Assembly (NCBI GenBank): GCA_015852425.1
Contig: JAAAIG010000028.1
Coordinates: forward strand, 68,089 to 102,948
Reading direction: 5' to 3'
DNA length: 34,860 nt
From: Gryganskiella cystojenkinii
Lineage: Eukaryota; Mortierellomycota; Mortierellomycetes; Mortierellales; Mortierellaceae
The notes below the pieces were generated by a model. It was not told where the DNA came from. It worked only from the letters and a program-made list of their open reading frames with translations, and searched no databases. The position numbers and the translations under genes are program-made. Positions 20,903 through 33,100 of this stretch are shown piece after piece (position 1 is the first letter of the stretch; each line of letters starts with the position of its first letter).

Positions 20903-23675
20903 TTACGCGACCAGGTTCTCAATCGACATGGCATGAGGTGCCACATGAGTGTAAAGACGACGACCTCGAACTCGACTTCCAAACTCACGTTCCTCTTCTG
21001 CTTCATCGTCGTCCAAATCATCAAACTCGTCATCAAGGTCCTCGTCCTCGGTCAAACCCATGGATTCTTGATCCGACAGCAAGGCGCTATCTTCTTCGTC
21101 GTCATCGTACTCGATATGACCCGGGTATCGGAACTGCTGCGAAGACGAAACTTCTTCCTCTTGACTCGGCCCACGCTTCATGGCCTGTCCCCAAGGTTGA
21201 GGGTTGACTTTCTCTCGATCCTCCGTAGAGGCGGGCCTGGTCTGGAGGTGTCGAACAGAGTTCACAAGAGTATCGGTCGAGGAGAACGAATCCCTGGAAG
21301 AGGCCGACTCACTTCTGTTCAACGGCATGGACTCGCGCAAGATCGCTCGCGACAACAGAGGTGGGGGCGAGAATGGACGACGACCGCTTGTCGACCGGGT
21401 ATCTTCAGAATCATGAGAGTGCATCTCGGACGCGTGAACAAAGGACGAGATACCAGGCAAGGTCATGCTGGAAGAAGACGGGCAGGGTCCAAATCGCTGA
21501 AGCGATCCGAGAGAGGGTGGAGCAAAGATCGGGGTCGTGAGTGCACTACCGTTGGGTCCATATTGGCTCATACACTTGGCCTGTTGTGAAGGTGGGGTCA
21601 CACACCAGGAGGAAAGCGTGCTCTTGCGACGCATCATGTCGGGAGTCTTTGGTGGTGAGGGCAAGATCAGGTTGTGGCCTGCACCAGTCGAAGAGGAAAT
21701 GAAAGGAACAGGGGAGGGCAACGAGGAGGATCGCGAGGAGGCAGAGGACGAAGGAGGTAGAGGGGCCATAGAGTTGGTGACAGGAAGGGAGTGGCGTCTC
21801 TCATAAGGCATAAATCGTGCAATGGCATTCGGCATGGCGTGCAAACTCGTGCGGGTATTTCTAGTGGCGCTGTCGTTGGTGTTGTTGTTGTTGTTGTTGA
21901 TGTTGCTGTTTTTGGTGGGCGTGGTAGAACCAGGTCTACTGAATCCTCCAGCAAAAAGAATATGATGAGGGGGTTGTTGTTGTTGCGTAGGCGACGTCGA
22001 AGAAGATGATGAAGTCGATGAAGAGGCAGACGACGACGAAGACAAAGAGGATGAGGAAGACGAGGAGATGGTGGGGGCAGACAAGTCTAGGATCTGTTCA
22101 CGATAAGGTCGGAATTCGGTCTGGATAACAGGCATGCTCAAGCGTCTCTTCTTGCGTTGCATGGTTGTATTGAAATGGTTCTTGATGGCGTTGTCAGGTC
22201 GACCAGGCATATGTTTGGCCATCTCGGCCCATTTCGATCCGAGTTTGCTGTACAACTCGAGGATGCGCACATCTTCTTCGTGAGTGAAGGGAGACTTGTT
22301 AACTGTTTTTTTTTAATAAAAAAGGCGGAAGATGTTGGTTAGAAAAGGAGAAAGAGCGGCGAAGAACGTTTTATGCATGTCCCGAGAGTTAAAACCAAAT
22401 TTAGAAATTGATACATACTCAGAGGATCAAGATGGTTGTGCCAACGTTCTCGGCATTGTTTGCCAGTACGGGATCCAATCCTGGAAGCAATAAAGACCCA
22501 CTTCTCGGGACCATACTCGTTCACGAGTTCTTTCAAACGACGGTCCTCCTTTTTTGGTTTCAGGTGTAACAGCAGTAAAGTGGTGTGTGTGCTTGGTTAG
22601 TTTCAGTGGTCAAAAATACGCGCGCGTAGTGATGGTGGCGCGTGGGGGCGAGAGGGGAGGGTGGCGCGCCAATAATGCAGGTGATCTAAGCGAGTAAGTG
22701 GGACAAAGTGGCTGGTGCTGTCGAAGAGGAAGTGGAGACGAGGAGGTGGTGTCGAGTGTGTGTTTGTGTGTGCCAGTCGAGTTTGAGTTCTTTTTTTATA
22801 CCTCATCCGTCCATGGGCCTTTGACTTGACGGGGGCGAACGGTCGAGAGTGCTCTCCAACGATGCATGCACTCGTTCCTGTCCCTGGACCCCTCTGGGAA
22901 CGCAAAATCGGCTACAGACTTCCAGGATTTTGTTCCATACATGTTCACAGCTTCGCTCAAAAGCTGATCCTAAAAGTGATGAAGCGTACAAGGTGGAAAA
23001 GTAGGAAAGAAAGTAGATAATGGATCGGGAGGAACGTTTTCGGTGTGAGTGGGAGAAGACCGAAGGTCGGGTAGGTGCGTCGTGAGTGCCTCCTGGGAAC
23101 AATTTTGTTTAAAATGGAAAAAAGAGAAAATGAAAAATGATGGGAAGGGTAACATCTCTTTTTATGTTGTTGTGTGTTCTTTTAGCTCTTGTCAACATCG
23201 CGTCAACACTTATGCAGGAGGTGTTTACATGCCCACAAAAAAAAGTATAAACAGGGACCCCGAAAGTCTTTCATCTCATTCATCTCTCCATGTTATGTGG
23301 TAACCACAGTTAATTTTAGAGTTGGAGGTACCAAAAGTAGTTTTTTTTTACCTCATGACGCTGCCAGGGACCATCGCTCTGTTGAAACTGCATTTGGTGG
23401 TGGTGGTGATGCTGGTGGTGTGGCACATGATGGACATGGTGGTGGTGCTGAGCATGGATCATTGTGGTTGAAAACGAAAAAGGTGCGTTGTGGGGTGACA
23501 TCGTCGATGGGTCCCTCTGGTGATGGTTGTTATTGCTACCGGAATGGGTAGAGGGAAACGGTGTACAGGCATGAGGTCCTGAGAGGTTCGGCGAAGCAAA
23601 CGACATGCGTTCCATCGAGTGTTCCATGGATTGATGGTGGATGTTGAGTGGCGGCAGCGCGGCGTGAGCTTTCAT
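20903..23675 (-). CDS. Three-repeat (R1R2R3) MYB transcription factor
   Basis: Four exons: 23675-23352, 22969-22802, 22548-22419, 22302-20903; 673 residues. R1 (about 102-151) contains GPWQRHE then [20 protein letters not shown] and CMHRWRAL; R2 (158-206) [39 protein letters not shown]3 (209-260) [39 protein letters not shown]. Trp residues are in place except that R3 begins with Phe, as is common. This is the c-Myb-type layout of a nuclear sequence-specific DNA-binding protein; target genes are unknown. The N-terminus has a His-rich tract (about 72-98), the middle is Ser/Pro-rich and the C-terminal part strongly acidic, which suggests a transactivation region. The intron before exon 3 ends in the tandem acceptor AAGGAG; using the first AG gives the canonical WTDEED spacing. 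Start at 23675 is the first ATG of the open exon; a long pyrimidine-rich leader lies upstream. Confidence 0.9.
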
Positions 23676-26149
23676 TGTGGGCGAAAGAAGTGTGAAAGCA
23701 GATCAGCTGGTGGTGAAGGGAGGGGATGCCTAGTGGTAGCTGGTGTTGACTGATAGGGGTTGAGCAGTTGCAGGGTTGATATGCCAGGGAAGAGCCTGAT
23801 GTGGAGTAACAGAAAAGAGAGGTAAACACGAGATCAAAATGCGAGGCGAAAGGAGAAGAGAAGAGGAAGGAGGGGGGGAAAGAAAAGAGGAGAAGGGGGG
23901 AGGAGGGGCGTGGAAGAAGGTTGAAATAGGGAAGGGGGAAGAGGAGGGAGAGAAACTGACGATGTGTTGGTGGCTATAAGTGTGTTGTTCGCAAACTGAA
24001 TGAAAGAAAACAAAAAAGGAAGGCCGTATTTAAAAGAAAAATGGTGAAACGGCAGAGCGGTATGAAGTTGTCAACCAGCGAACGATCCGTTTTGGAGAGA
24101 AGCAAAATGGATAAAAGAGAAGATCCGTCGTTGAGTGGAGACAAGAAAAAGGATGTTGCGCAAAGAAGCAGACGGTGGTTTCAAAAAAGAGAGGATGGAT
24201 GAGACGCGACAACAAAAGGATAATGAATTTTTTGTGGACCAGGGGAGGGAGCGGTGGTGGATCGGAAACTTTTCTCTTTCCTGTGTGAGGCGCCGGAATT
24301 TTGGAATTTGGGTGAATTGAGAGCCGGGCTAGGCAACCTTCAAATGAACGCTCTGTAAGCAAGGGCGAGATCGTAAAGATTGTGGCTCAGATTGTGCATG
24401 GAGGAGTGGAGAGAGACCGTGTGACACGTCGATCTGCCTCCGAACAAAATATCGACCCAAAAGAATGTTCAGAAGGGAGAGAGGAGAAAGTAGAAATAAA
24501 GGGAAAGAGAAAAGCAAGGGTTCAAAAGGGTCCTTCATGGGAAGGATGATGATAGACAGGTACCAGGCTAAGTAATAGTGTTGTGCAAAGAGGAAGGAGA
24601 TAGAACGAAAAGAAGGAAGAGAAAGAGAGAAAAGAGAAAAGAAGACTGGTCCTGGGAAGGACTGGAATAGTAAAAGGGTCCTTGAAGAGGTGGTGATCAC
24701 CGCCAACCTTTCGTGTAAGAAAAGAGAGTTTGAGCATCGTCCGGTGTACTCGCCCGCTTTTGATTTCGTGGGATCAGCTTTTTAGGCATGTTACATGCAA
24801 ATTGGCCGAACATGCCAATGTTACAGTTTTTCAATGTACCTAAGCAGGATAGAAACTCATTTAACATGCAAGTTGTGGGGTTTATTTTTTTGTATGTCCC
24901 TCAAACGCCTCACATCCTTTCTTTTTCTTCAAGCCTAATCGGGTATACCTGTCCCATTCGTTGAAGTGCGTGGAGGGAGTGACGACTGACGATGTTTTTT
25001 ATGTTTTTGTGAACAAACAAAGAGGGAAAACCTAATGTCAGGGTGCAAGTACAAATCGATTTATTCCCTTCTTTCGTCAGGGAGAAGTGGGTGTGCGTGA
25101 GTGATCTGAAGAAGGGGGACAGAAGGAGAGAAGATGACAAGGTGGCAGAGAAGGAGAGAGGAGGGATAGAAGAAGGAGACAGAAAATAGAAAGTGAGGGA
25201 GAGGAGAGAAGACGAAAGAGACAGAGAAAAGACGCCCTCTTTCCTGCTCCTCTGTCTTGGACTCTCAATTGCAGCAGTCGCAATAGACTACTCGCAGGTC
25301 CTTTTGTTCATAACTTACAAAAAAAAAATCCCCACTGGTGCATTGCATGCTGCGTCCTCTTTCTGTCATGTCGACAGACATCATTGCTATTGTGATGGGA
25401 AGATCCTCTCCCCTTTAGGGATCCAAAGCATCTAGGCCGCACAACAAATACGCAAACCTGACAAAAATAGTGCACCCCACATGCACAATGAGGCAAAAAA
25501 AAAAGGTACAGTGCTGTACAAGAGAACAAAAACAGAGGATTGAGCACTCCTCCACACAGGACAAGGAGGTTTTAATCAAGGGTCCACTTGCACAGGAGGG
25601 ACACACTAAGAAAGGGTTTAGCCAATGCAAAAGTTCTAAAGATACATCGAATCGATCTCGTGGGCTTAAGAAATCGGTACTTTTAGGCAAAAGAGGGATT
25701 GATAGACCAAATTCCCGGGGACAGAATCTGGGCAGAATGGCAGTTGTTGGGCGAAGCAATCACTGCCAGTCCACGCGATCCTGCAATGTTCCTTGCATCA
25801 CATGCAAGATCGCATAGAAGCCTAGGATTATTTTCGCGCACTGAGGTTTGATGAAACTCGCTCTCGTCCTGACTGGGCTTTTTCACTTTCAGGAAATATG
25901 GATCAAGAATGCTATCAAACAGACAACAGGCGCTTTCTTTATTGCTCAGTAGGTCCGGTTAGCATTTTTTCCTATAGATAGTGGTGTTTTCTCCATTGAC
26001 CTTCTGTTAATTAGAACCGCATCTCGATGAGGCATGCCCAAGGTCGGAAAGGGGAACGTCTGTCAACGGTGTTGTCTTCGAACTAGTATTAATCTTTCAC
26101 TCTCCATGCCGACGAGGGTCTGAACTTGAAACAAACTGTAAATGTTCAC
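23676..26149. other. Long gene-free region upstream of the MYB gene
   Basis: About 2.5 kb. From 23830 to 24720, and again from 25080 to 25230, the plus strand is strongly purine-rich, so the minus strand (the MYB transcript sense) is a pyrimidine-rich leader or promoter. Short frames in both directions reflect this bias and have no domain character. The right part holds the probable poly(A) signal of the small minus-strand gene at 26150. I see no exon, tRNA or transposon. Confidence 0.5.
25938..25943 (-). terminator. Possible polyadenylation signal of the gene at 26150-26377
   Basis: AATAAA on the minus strand (GAGCAATAAAGAAAG), about 205 nt past the stop codon of the small gene. It supports, but does not prove, a transcript there. 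Confidence 0.35.
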
Positions 26150-26377
26150 CTATTCAAGATCCAGTTTGCTCGAGATCGATGGCGACTTGGCCTGTGATAG
26201 ACGAACATGAACGACCGTGTCGTCGACTCTAGCTCTTAACACAGAAGTCACGGGATGATCTTTTTCGAGCTCGTTGTGATGATAAAGAGAGTCCTTGGTA
26301 AATACTACCAATTGAACACGAATCGTACGTTTGGATTGTGTTGTTTGTTGTTGGATAGATTCCTTTGAGCTCGTCAT
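26150..26377 (-). CDS. Small protein of unknown function, divergent from PAF1
   Basis: A 75-residue single-exon frame starting MTSSKESIQQQ, with a plausible beta-rich core (TIRVQLVVFTKDSLYHHNEL, then VTSVLRARVDDTVVHVRLSQ). Residue use is balanced, unlike the low-complexity frames nearby. The start lies 346 bp from the PAF1 start in head-to-head arrangement, and a minus-strand AATAAA lies downstream. I do not recognise the family. It might also be the first exon of a longer gene, but no convincing donor or second exon was found. Confidence 0.4.
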   Translation of the reverse strand: MTSSKESIQQQTTQSKRTIRVQLVVFTKDSLYHHNELEKDHPVTSVLRARVDDTVVHVRLSQAKSPSISSKLDLE

Positions 26378-26723
26378 AACAAGATTCCCGTTTTGTGCGG
26401 GTTTGGCCTACAACATCCAGCTTGCTTGACCATCTTGCTCGAGTAAAGAGGTCAAGCCAAAAAAAAAAATCGCGCGAGGTGGTGTCGAATTCAGAAGATG
26501 GAGATCAAGTGATCTGATTGGCTGCAGGCTAAGCCGCCTCCTCTTTTTCTAGAGATGCATCAGAGTTGTTGGATCATTGATTCCTGGCTTCGATCATCCA
26601 ACATCATTAACAGTTTGCAAGCTCATCCACTAGACTCTATCCATCCATAATACCCTCTCCGATTGATCGCGTCCTTTCTTTCACTATAATCTCTGTCTCC
26701 TTATATATATCTGGACCATCGCA
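26378..26723. promoter_or_regulatory. Bidirectional promoter of the small gene and PAF1
   Basis: 346 bp between divergent start codons. TATATATAT at about 26702-26710 is only about 15 bp before the PAF1 ATG, too close to serve as its TATA box unless translation starts downstream. No coding frame is seen. Confidence 0.4.
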
Positions 26724-28448
26724 ATGTCACAGCCACACAAAAAGTACGCGCGCACTGCCCTATTGACGCTGGATCTGTCAACCCTCTCCCGCTCCTCGCG
26801 TCACCCCCTTTGATGATTGTCCTGCTTACCACTTTCCGCCCGTCATCTTTATAGGAAATTCGGAAGCGAGTTTCTCTGCAAGACTCGCTACAGGAACACT
26901 CTTCCACTGCCACCATTCGCACCAAAGCTCTTGGCGCTTCCTTCCTCAGCGGAACGTTATATCCCTTACCAATCCACAGGACTGACCGAGACCACAGCCA
27001 ATGAACTGATCCTCGATAACCAATGGGCCATGCCCATCGACCTCATCGAGATGCGCGAGAATTTCTTTGGTGAAGGACGCCACTCGACCGAGAATGGACT
27101 CAATGGCGCTGGAGCAGGAATCCTTGATCAGACGGACGAGATTCTTCTGAACGTGCCCATCAAATCAGTCACGGCCTCAGCAGCGGCGCCCGTCAACGGG
27201 GGATTGATTGCTAGAAGTGGTCTCACGGTTCCCAACAAGTCGAGACTACCAGTTGTCTCTTGGTTGCGTAGAACCGAGTACATCAGCTCCGAAACTCCCA
27301 CAGGTGCAGGAAAGGGAGCCAACAAGGAGTATGTTTCTATGAGCACTTCATATTATCTAGAAATCCACGCCACCATCACTACTGCCTTGTCTCTTTCGAT
27401 CACCTCGACTACAAACTAACTCTCTCTCTCTCTCTCGCTCTCTCTCTTTTATTACCATGACGTTTTTCTCATAGCCCCACGGCCAGGAAGCACAAGATGG
27501 TCGTCGACAGCTCGAGGGAGGGACAGATTGCGGCGATTGGAAAGACGTTCGAGCGATTCTTGAAAAAGTCACCTGGAGCGGATCCTGAGCAAGAGTTCTT
27601 GGCTGGATTGAAGCACCCCACCAAACCCGAGTTGAAGGCTGTCGAGTCCGTACCCGTTTTCCCCGATTTCAGCATCTGGGGCAACGCTTATACTCTTGTC
27701 ACCTTCGATGTCGATCCCGAGATGAGCAACGATCGTCCAGTACAACAGCAGGACCAGGGCGTAAGAAGAGAAGCGATTTTGACTCGAGTGGTATACCTTC
27801 TCTTTTGATTGATCAGGCCTCTAACACCAATTTTCTATTCTCTTCTTTTTGATCTATTATCAGACGTCCAAGAGAACGGCTCAGCGGTCTTCGAATGCCT
27901 TGATTAAACCAATGCACGACGCGAATGATCCCGAGACATGGCTGGGATACTATTTACCAGATCAAGAGACTGCCAAGTCGATCAACCAACGGAAACGCAC
28001 CCGGGCCTCTCTTGCCGCTGCTGGAATCGATCCCGATGATCAGGAGGAAGGACCACAGGAATACTCTTTCAGTCTTCAACGCGATTACACCTACTCGACC
28101 ATTCCTTGCAGCTCCTTGTCGCAATTGGTCTTTACATTCAGAGAGCAACCCGAGACGAAACAAAAATCTGCGTTCTATAACCCGATGCAGTCGAAACTTA
28201 TGCTTCGCAAGAAGCGCGCCAAGGTAAACGACGCGAGTGTGCAAGAAGGTCGAGTTCATGACAAGTTCAGAAAAGAAATGAAACGCTTACGGACTCTTAT
28301 TTGCTTTTTATGTTTTTTTTATTTTTTATTTTGATAGCGCTATGAGGACGATGACCCACCAATTACTGATATTGATGTGACGACTCGTCGCATGAACTCG
28401 GAGGAACTGGTAGCGAAACGGGATGCTCTGGAAGCCATTGGACTTTGA
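26724..28448 (+). CDS. PAF1: RNA polymerase II-associated factor 1 (Paf1 complex subunit)
   Basis: Five exons: 26724-26743, 26855-27328, 27475-27760, 27864-28223, 28338-28448; 416 residues (yeast 445, human 531). Paf1 is the namesake subunit of the nuclear PAF complex, which travels with RNA polymerase II and supports H2B ubiquitination, H3 methylation and elongation. Family blocks: FLCKTRYRNTLPLPPFAPKL at about 12-31, PYQSTGLTET, PIDLIEMR, and VVSWLRRTEYIS at about 145-156; then FERFLKK, the FPDFSIWGN/TFDVDPE region and ALIKPMHDAND. Human Paf1's long acidic Ser-rich tail is reduced here: the last exon adds only about 36 residues. Exon 1 encodes MSQPHKK and splices in phase through GTACGC. 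The CT-rich run at 27420-27447 lies in intron 2. Confidence 0.93.
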
Positions 28449-30127
28449 ACAAGAGGAAACTGCAGAAAAGACCACGACTATGCACTCCCAGGACACACCC
28501 CACTTGTATTAATATTAAAAAACATCGGATTTCCTCTTGACATCGCATTTTGAAGACACCTACAGCACAGAGCAAGGAGTGTATCTATTTTTGAAGGCGG
28601 AGGTCGCCGATCTTGTGCATGATATTGAATGCAACGTTGACGATTGCTCTGTGCGGGGAATGCGTTGTGAGGACAATTTTATTATGTGGGATAAGCAAAC
28701 AAAAGTACAACCGGCTTGTATGAGCCGCCCAAAGCACTTGGCAAGTCGATGCGGGCCTTGTTGCTGCTGTTCTATTTTTTTATTGGCGAGAGACATCACC
28801 ATCATTCCTCCACAAACCAATATCGATTTCCCCCACAATTTTAAGGCTTGAGAAGGGTAAGAATCAAAAAAAATATGTTTAGAACCAAAATGACTGAGAG
28901 CTCTGACTGCCCGGACCCAATACATATCGTTGCCGTCGATTGCAATTTTTTAGATTTCCTTTCCTCACCTGTATTCTTAAGTCGCTCTTGCGCTCCTTTT
29001 CTTATGTACTCTCCCTTCAGCACAACAGACGACCGCAGGCGTGTCGGCTGCATATGAGTTGTTACTGTGTCTGTTTCCCGTACCTCTGGCCTGGGATGGT
29101 GGTGTTATTGTTGATCTCGTCCCTGACGATTGATATCCAACGACGCTTTCTGTTGTGATAATTGGTGACCCAAATTTCTTATTTTGCTCTCAAGTCGATA
29201 TTGATTTTCGTTTTTCTCCACCATGTGCTTTTCATGGACACACTTTGTTATTTCCGGTTAGGTAAAAGAGTTGACTAAACGGTGGGCACATGCCGCTTGG
29301 CTGACCGATTGTGTTCCGTGTTCTTTTTAAAATCCTAACCTGCTAGGATTGGAGGGCAAAGCAATTGGATCATGTTTTTGGGGAGAAAAATGTTATGCGA
29401 CGCTTTGGCCCTGACCTACGATTCTCTTTAGCATGAAGATGATCGCGCTGCCAAGGCTGTGATGAGAGAAGAATCGCATAGCGGATTATTCACCTTGTAT
29501 TCCGGATATTGTGCAGTAAAACATGAAAGAGGAGAGCCCTGTTGGATACCTGCACCGCACGCACTCGCTTTGTGAAAATGAACCCTTTTTTAATGACATG
29601 GTTGCGAACAAAATATGAAGGAATGAGACAGACCTCCAGGTTGTTAAGTGAGTTGGATGGACGTGACAAGAAAGGCCAGGGCGAACAGACAACTTTGGAA
29701 CTAGGAAAGGAATAATTGTGTCGAAGATGTTTCCCCTCCTCTTTTTGTCCGTCTCCGGAGAGAGATCTCTGCATTGATTCGAATCCGTTTGTTTTTGCTT
29801 CTTCGCTCCATCCCATCCATCCATTCGGATGGTCCTTGACTATATTGCATTCCCTTCTCCCTCCGCCTCTTTCTCTTACTCCCCTACTTGTCGCATCAAG
29901 TCTTTAACATTCAAACACCTTGACTATTCCCTCACTCGTCTTGATCACCCTCCGCACTCGTTTCGTCTCGTTCTTACATTCTCAATTCTCTTTTTTCATT
30001 CGGCATCCTTCTCCTACGTACTCGTCGACATCTCCAACAACGTCCTCCCCACAGCCAAAGAGTGGCCCCAGCTCTTTCTCTTCTGAAAAGCTAATCGCTA
30101 CCCTCCTCCTGCCCTCTCTCTTTTCCA
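28449..30127. other. Intergenic, no supported gene
   Basis: About 1.7 kb between PAF1 and the vezatin-like gene. It contains the PAF1 3' UTR and, from about 29720, a pyrimidine-rich stretch that is probably the next gene's leader. A 7-bp inverted repeat (29331-29350) is the only structure noted. Open frames on both strands are short and lack domain character. Confidence 0.5.
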
Positions 30128-33100
30128 ATGGCTGACATTGTCGTCTACGAGGATTCGCCATTGGCTCAGTACCTGAATGGTAAACCAAAACCTCCTTTTT
30201 TTGTTACTCAGTTCCCAACCGACAACAACGAACCAGCCAACCTCCTTCACAAACTGACCACCACAGACCCGATTCTTTTTTTCACTTCTCTCCTTTCAAA
30301 CCTCAACAGACATTCAAGGAGAGCAGCAGGGAGGCGAGCTCCAGCACTCCACTGTGCCAATTCACGATCCTGATCCGCTGCCTGCATCCATCAGCACTCG
30401 TCTAACTCAGAATGCTGTCGGCATGCTCACCCACCTTGTGGAACTCATCTCGGTAAGGACAGGAAAAATATCAAAGCTGATCTCCATTCCAACTGACAGA
30501 CAAAAAAAAAGAGGCTGGTTTCGATAAGCCCTTTGGTGTTTAGAGTGGTTCCTTACTCACATACGCGAGTTAGAACCACCACCACCACCACCACCACCAC
30601 TCTCAAGGACCCTTTTCATGAACTGTGGTGTCTTTTCTTTTGTTGACATATGACAACACCACCCACCCCATTGCTCAGACAAGGACAACAACAAAAAGAA
30701 GAGGGTCATGACCGAAAGGCTCACCCATGCTAGCTGAACACCAACAACAATAACAATAACAAAAACAACAACAGCAACAGCACTAACATTCTCCCGACCC
30801 TTCTCTTTTTTATGGGGACATCGGAACCATTGGGGCCAAACAGCACACATTTTCATCATCGGCTTCCGACTCTGAAGATGCCGAGTTTGAGGAACGATTC
30901 AAGTATTTCATCTGTACCTCACCCTTTCTTAACAAGAATGCGACGCTGCACACACACGAGCGTGGTCGTCGCACAGACACAACAACGGCCAACCTGTTAC
31001 CCATGACGATCGAATTTGCAACAAAGCTCACGCCCGGTCGGTTCGGATATGCGCTCGGATTTGGTACTTTGGCGGCTCTAATTGCTCGATCCGTGATTGC
31101 GCGCACGCGAATCGGACGGATACCCTGGATGAAACCGTTCCTGGGTCGGACAGCCGCTTTTACACTTGCCTTTGGATCCACTGCCTGGATGCTGCGCATT
31201 CTTGTGAGTTTTGCAGGAAATATCTCTTTGCTCCTCAAAGCGTGCATTGTTTCGGATGACGATAAGGCTCCTTTTTTTTCTAACATATGTCTATTCTTCG
31301 CGTTTTGCCTATTTAGAGAAGGAAAAAGATCCAGACGACTCAGAGTCAAGCCCTGCGTTCCCTTCAAATCTTGGTCGATCATTGTCAATCTCTGGACGCT
31401 AAAGTCAACCGGGCTATCATGGTCATTCAGGAAATCGAACTTGTCTCTCGTGGTTACCGACTCTCAACACCGCTAGCGCCGATCTCTCGAATTGAACAGG
31501 CTTCAAAAACTCGACGCTGCAATCTTGTCCGGGCACAACTAGTCGCTGCCCTAGCCAAGAGTGGTGCACTCTTCCAAAAATCAACCGAAACACTGCAATC
31601 CCATATCGACCATAAAAGACTAAGCACCTTACTGGACATGTACAATATCACACCATCTCCTCGACCCAACTCTCCAGGGGAGGCTCATGGAACAGAATAC
31701 CTGAACACGCAATTGACTGACCAACTGAACGACCATCAACAAAGTAACCTGATTTTGACTGATTCTCCAACCTCGGACCAAGCCTCGCCACCCCTGCCGT
31801 CCTCGTATGTTCCTCTGGCACGACAAAACTCTACCTCTTATCGCCGTGCCCGGACGGCAACCGCAGCATCCACCAGGAATAGTCGACCGAGTAGCTATCA
31901 TGACCCTAGTACCAACGCCATCATCAACACGGAACACCAGAGACTTGTCTTTGGTCGACGACCGGCTCGAAGGACTCACACCTCCTGGTCTGCCTCGGAG
32001 GGAGAGGAATCGGATTCTGGATCGGTCTCGTTCACGATTTCTCCTCGCTCAAGCACCTACTCGAACCCGGATGGATCTTCCCCGACCATGTCTGCAACCC
32101 TCGGTATGACGACTTTGGAACGGCTACGGAAAAAGTTTCAACGGATGCATGGATACCGCCGTGAGTTTTTGTGTGAGCTTTTGTCGATTCGTCGCAAGAG
32201 TCGCAAGGGACACCAGGGACTTAATGCTTTGAAGGATTACGATCGTAACTGGACTGTGGTCCGAGATGTTCTTCAGGAAGGCGTTACTGGTATCCAATCT
32301 GTTGTGGATGAACTGAACAAGGTCCTTGACGCTGAACTATGTAAGTCAGGAGATGCCTGTTTCTCCCTTTCCAAATTTTATTTTGCCAACAAGTTTCTAA
32401 AAGTCCAATTGACCATATGCTGATTCATTTTCTATTCGATATCAAAAACAGATACCCTGCCCAGGATTGATACCCAGGGCGACAACCGAACCGGCGCATC
32501 TCCACAGGATAAACGCATGCAACCTTTTGTTCACCGGCTAGCACTCTTGGAGCAGCATGTCCGCGGCGTTCAAGCGAAATTGTACATTTGCAATGAGGAC
32601 ATCAAGGACGTTGTTCGTCAAGGTAAGCCACTCACCCAGCTATCCATATTTTGTGAACTGTGATTTTGAAGAAAAGAGAGCTGAGAAATGCTCACTTCCT
32701 GTTTCCTTTGTGAACATACAGAACCGACTGATACTGAAAAACAACGATTACTGGAACTTCAATACGATTCGATCCATCAGGACATTGGCATGATGGCTCA
32801 AGAATGGCAACTTGGTAAAACTGCGCTCGGACATGTTCTCGATCCTTCCTCATCCACTGGAGGAAGAGCTGGACCCTCGGATGAAATTCTGGAGGACGAA
32901 CAGAATCTCGATTCCCCGACGCAAGAAGGACAAGTCTCTCTCGAACCGATCACAGATGCGCTGGAACAGCTGGAGGACCATCAACGGCTAGTCGACCTGG
33001 CTTCGAAACGCGAAGAGGTCTTTGAGGCCTCGACCGAGTCCGAACTGGATTCGATGCTGGCGTCGCGTCGAGCCGCCGCAGCGTTGACGGGATCGGATGG

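Noticed and set aside
20843..21589. 248-residue plus-strand frame over the MYB 3' exon
   Set aside because: It is antisense to the acidic and Ser-rich part of the MYB coding region and shows no protein-like domain; its length comes from codon bias on the other strand.
24785..24816. 8-bp inverted repeat GGCATGTT...AACATGCC
   Set aside because: Short arms with a 16-nt loop in AT-rich intergenic DNA; expected by chance at this scale.
25470..25817. 115-residue plus-strand frame in the MYB-PAF1 gap
   Set aside because: Lys/Ser/Gln-rich with no domain, overlapped by comparable frames on the minus strand; probably chance.
29331..29350. 7-bp inverted repeat AATCCTA...TAGGATT
   Set aside because: Too short to be meaningful without conservation or transcript evidence; no T-run or gene end beside it.
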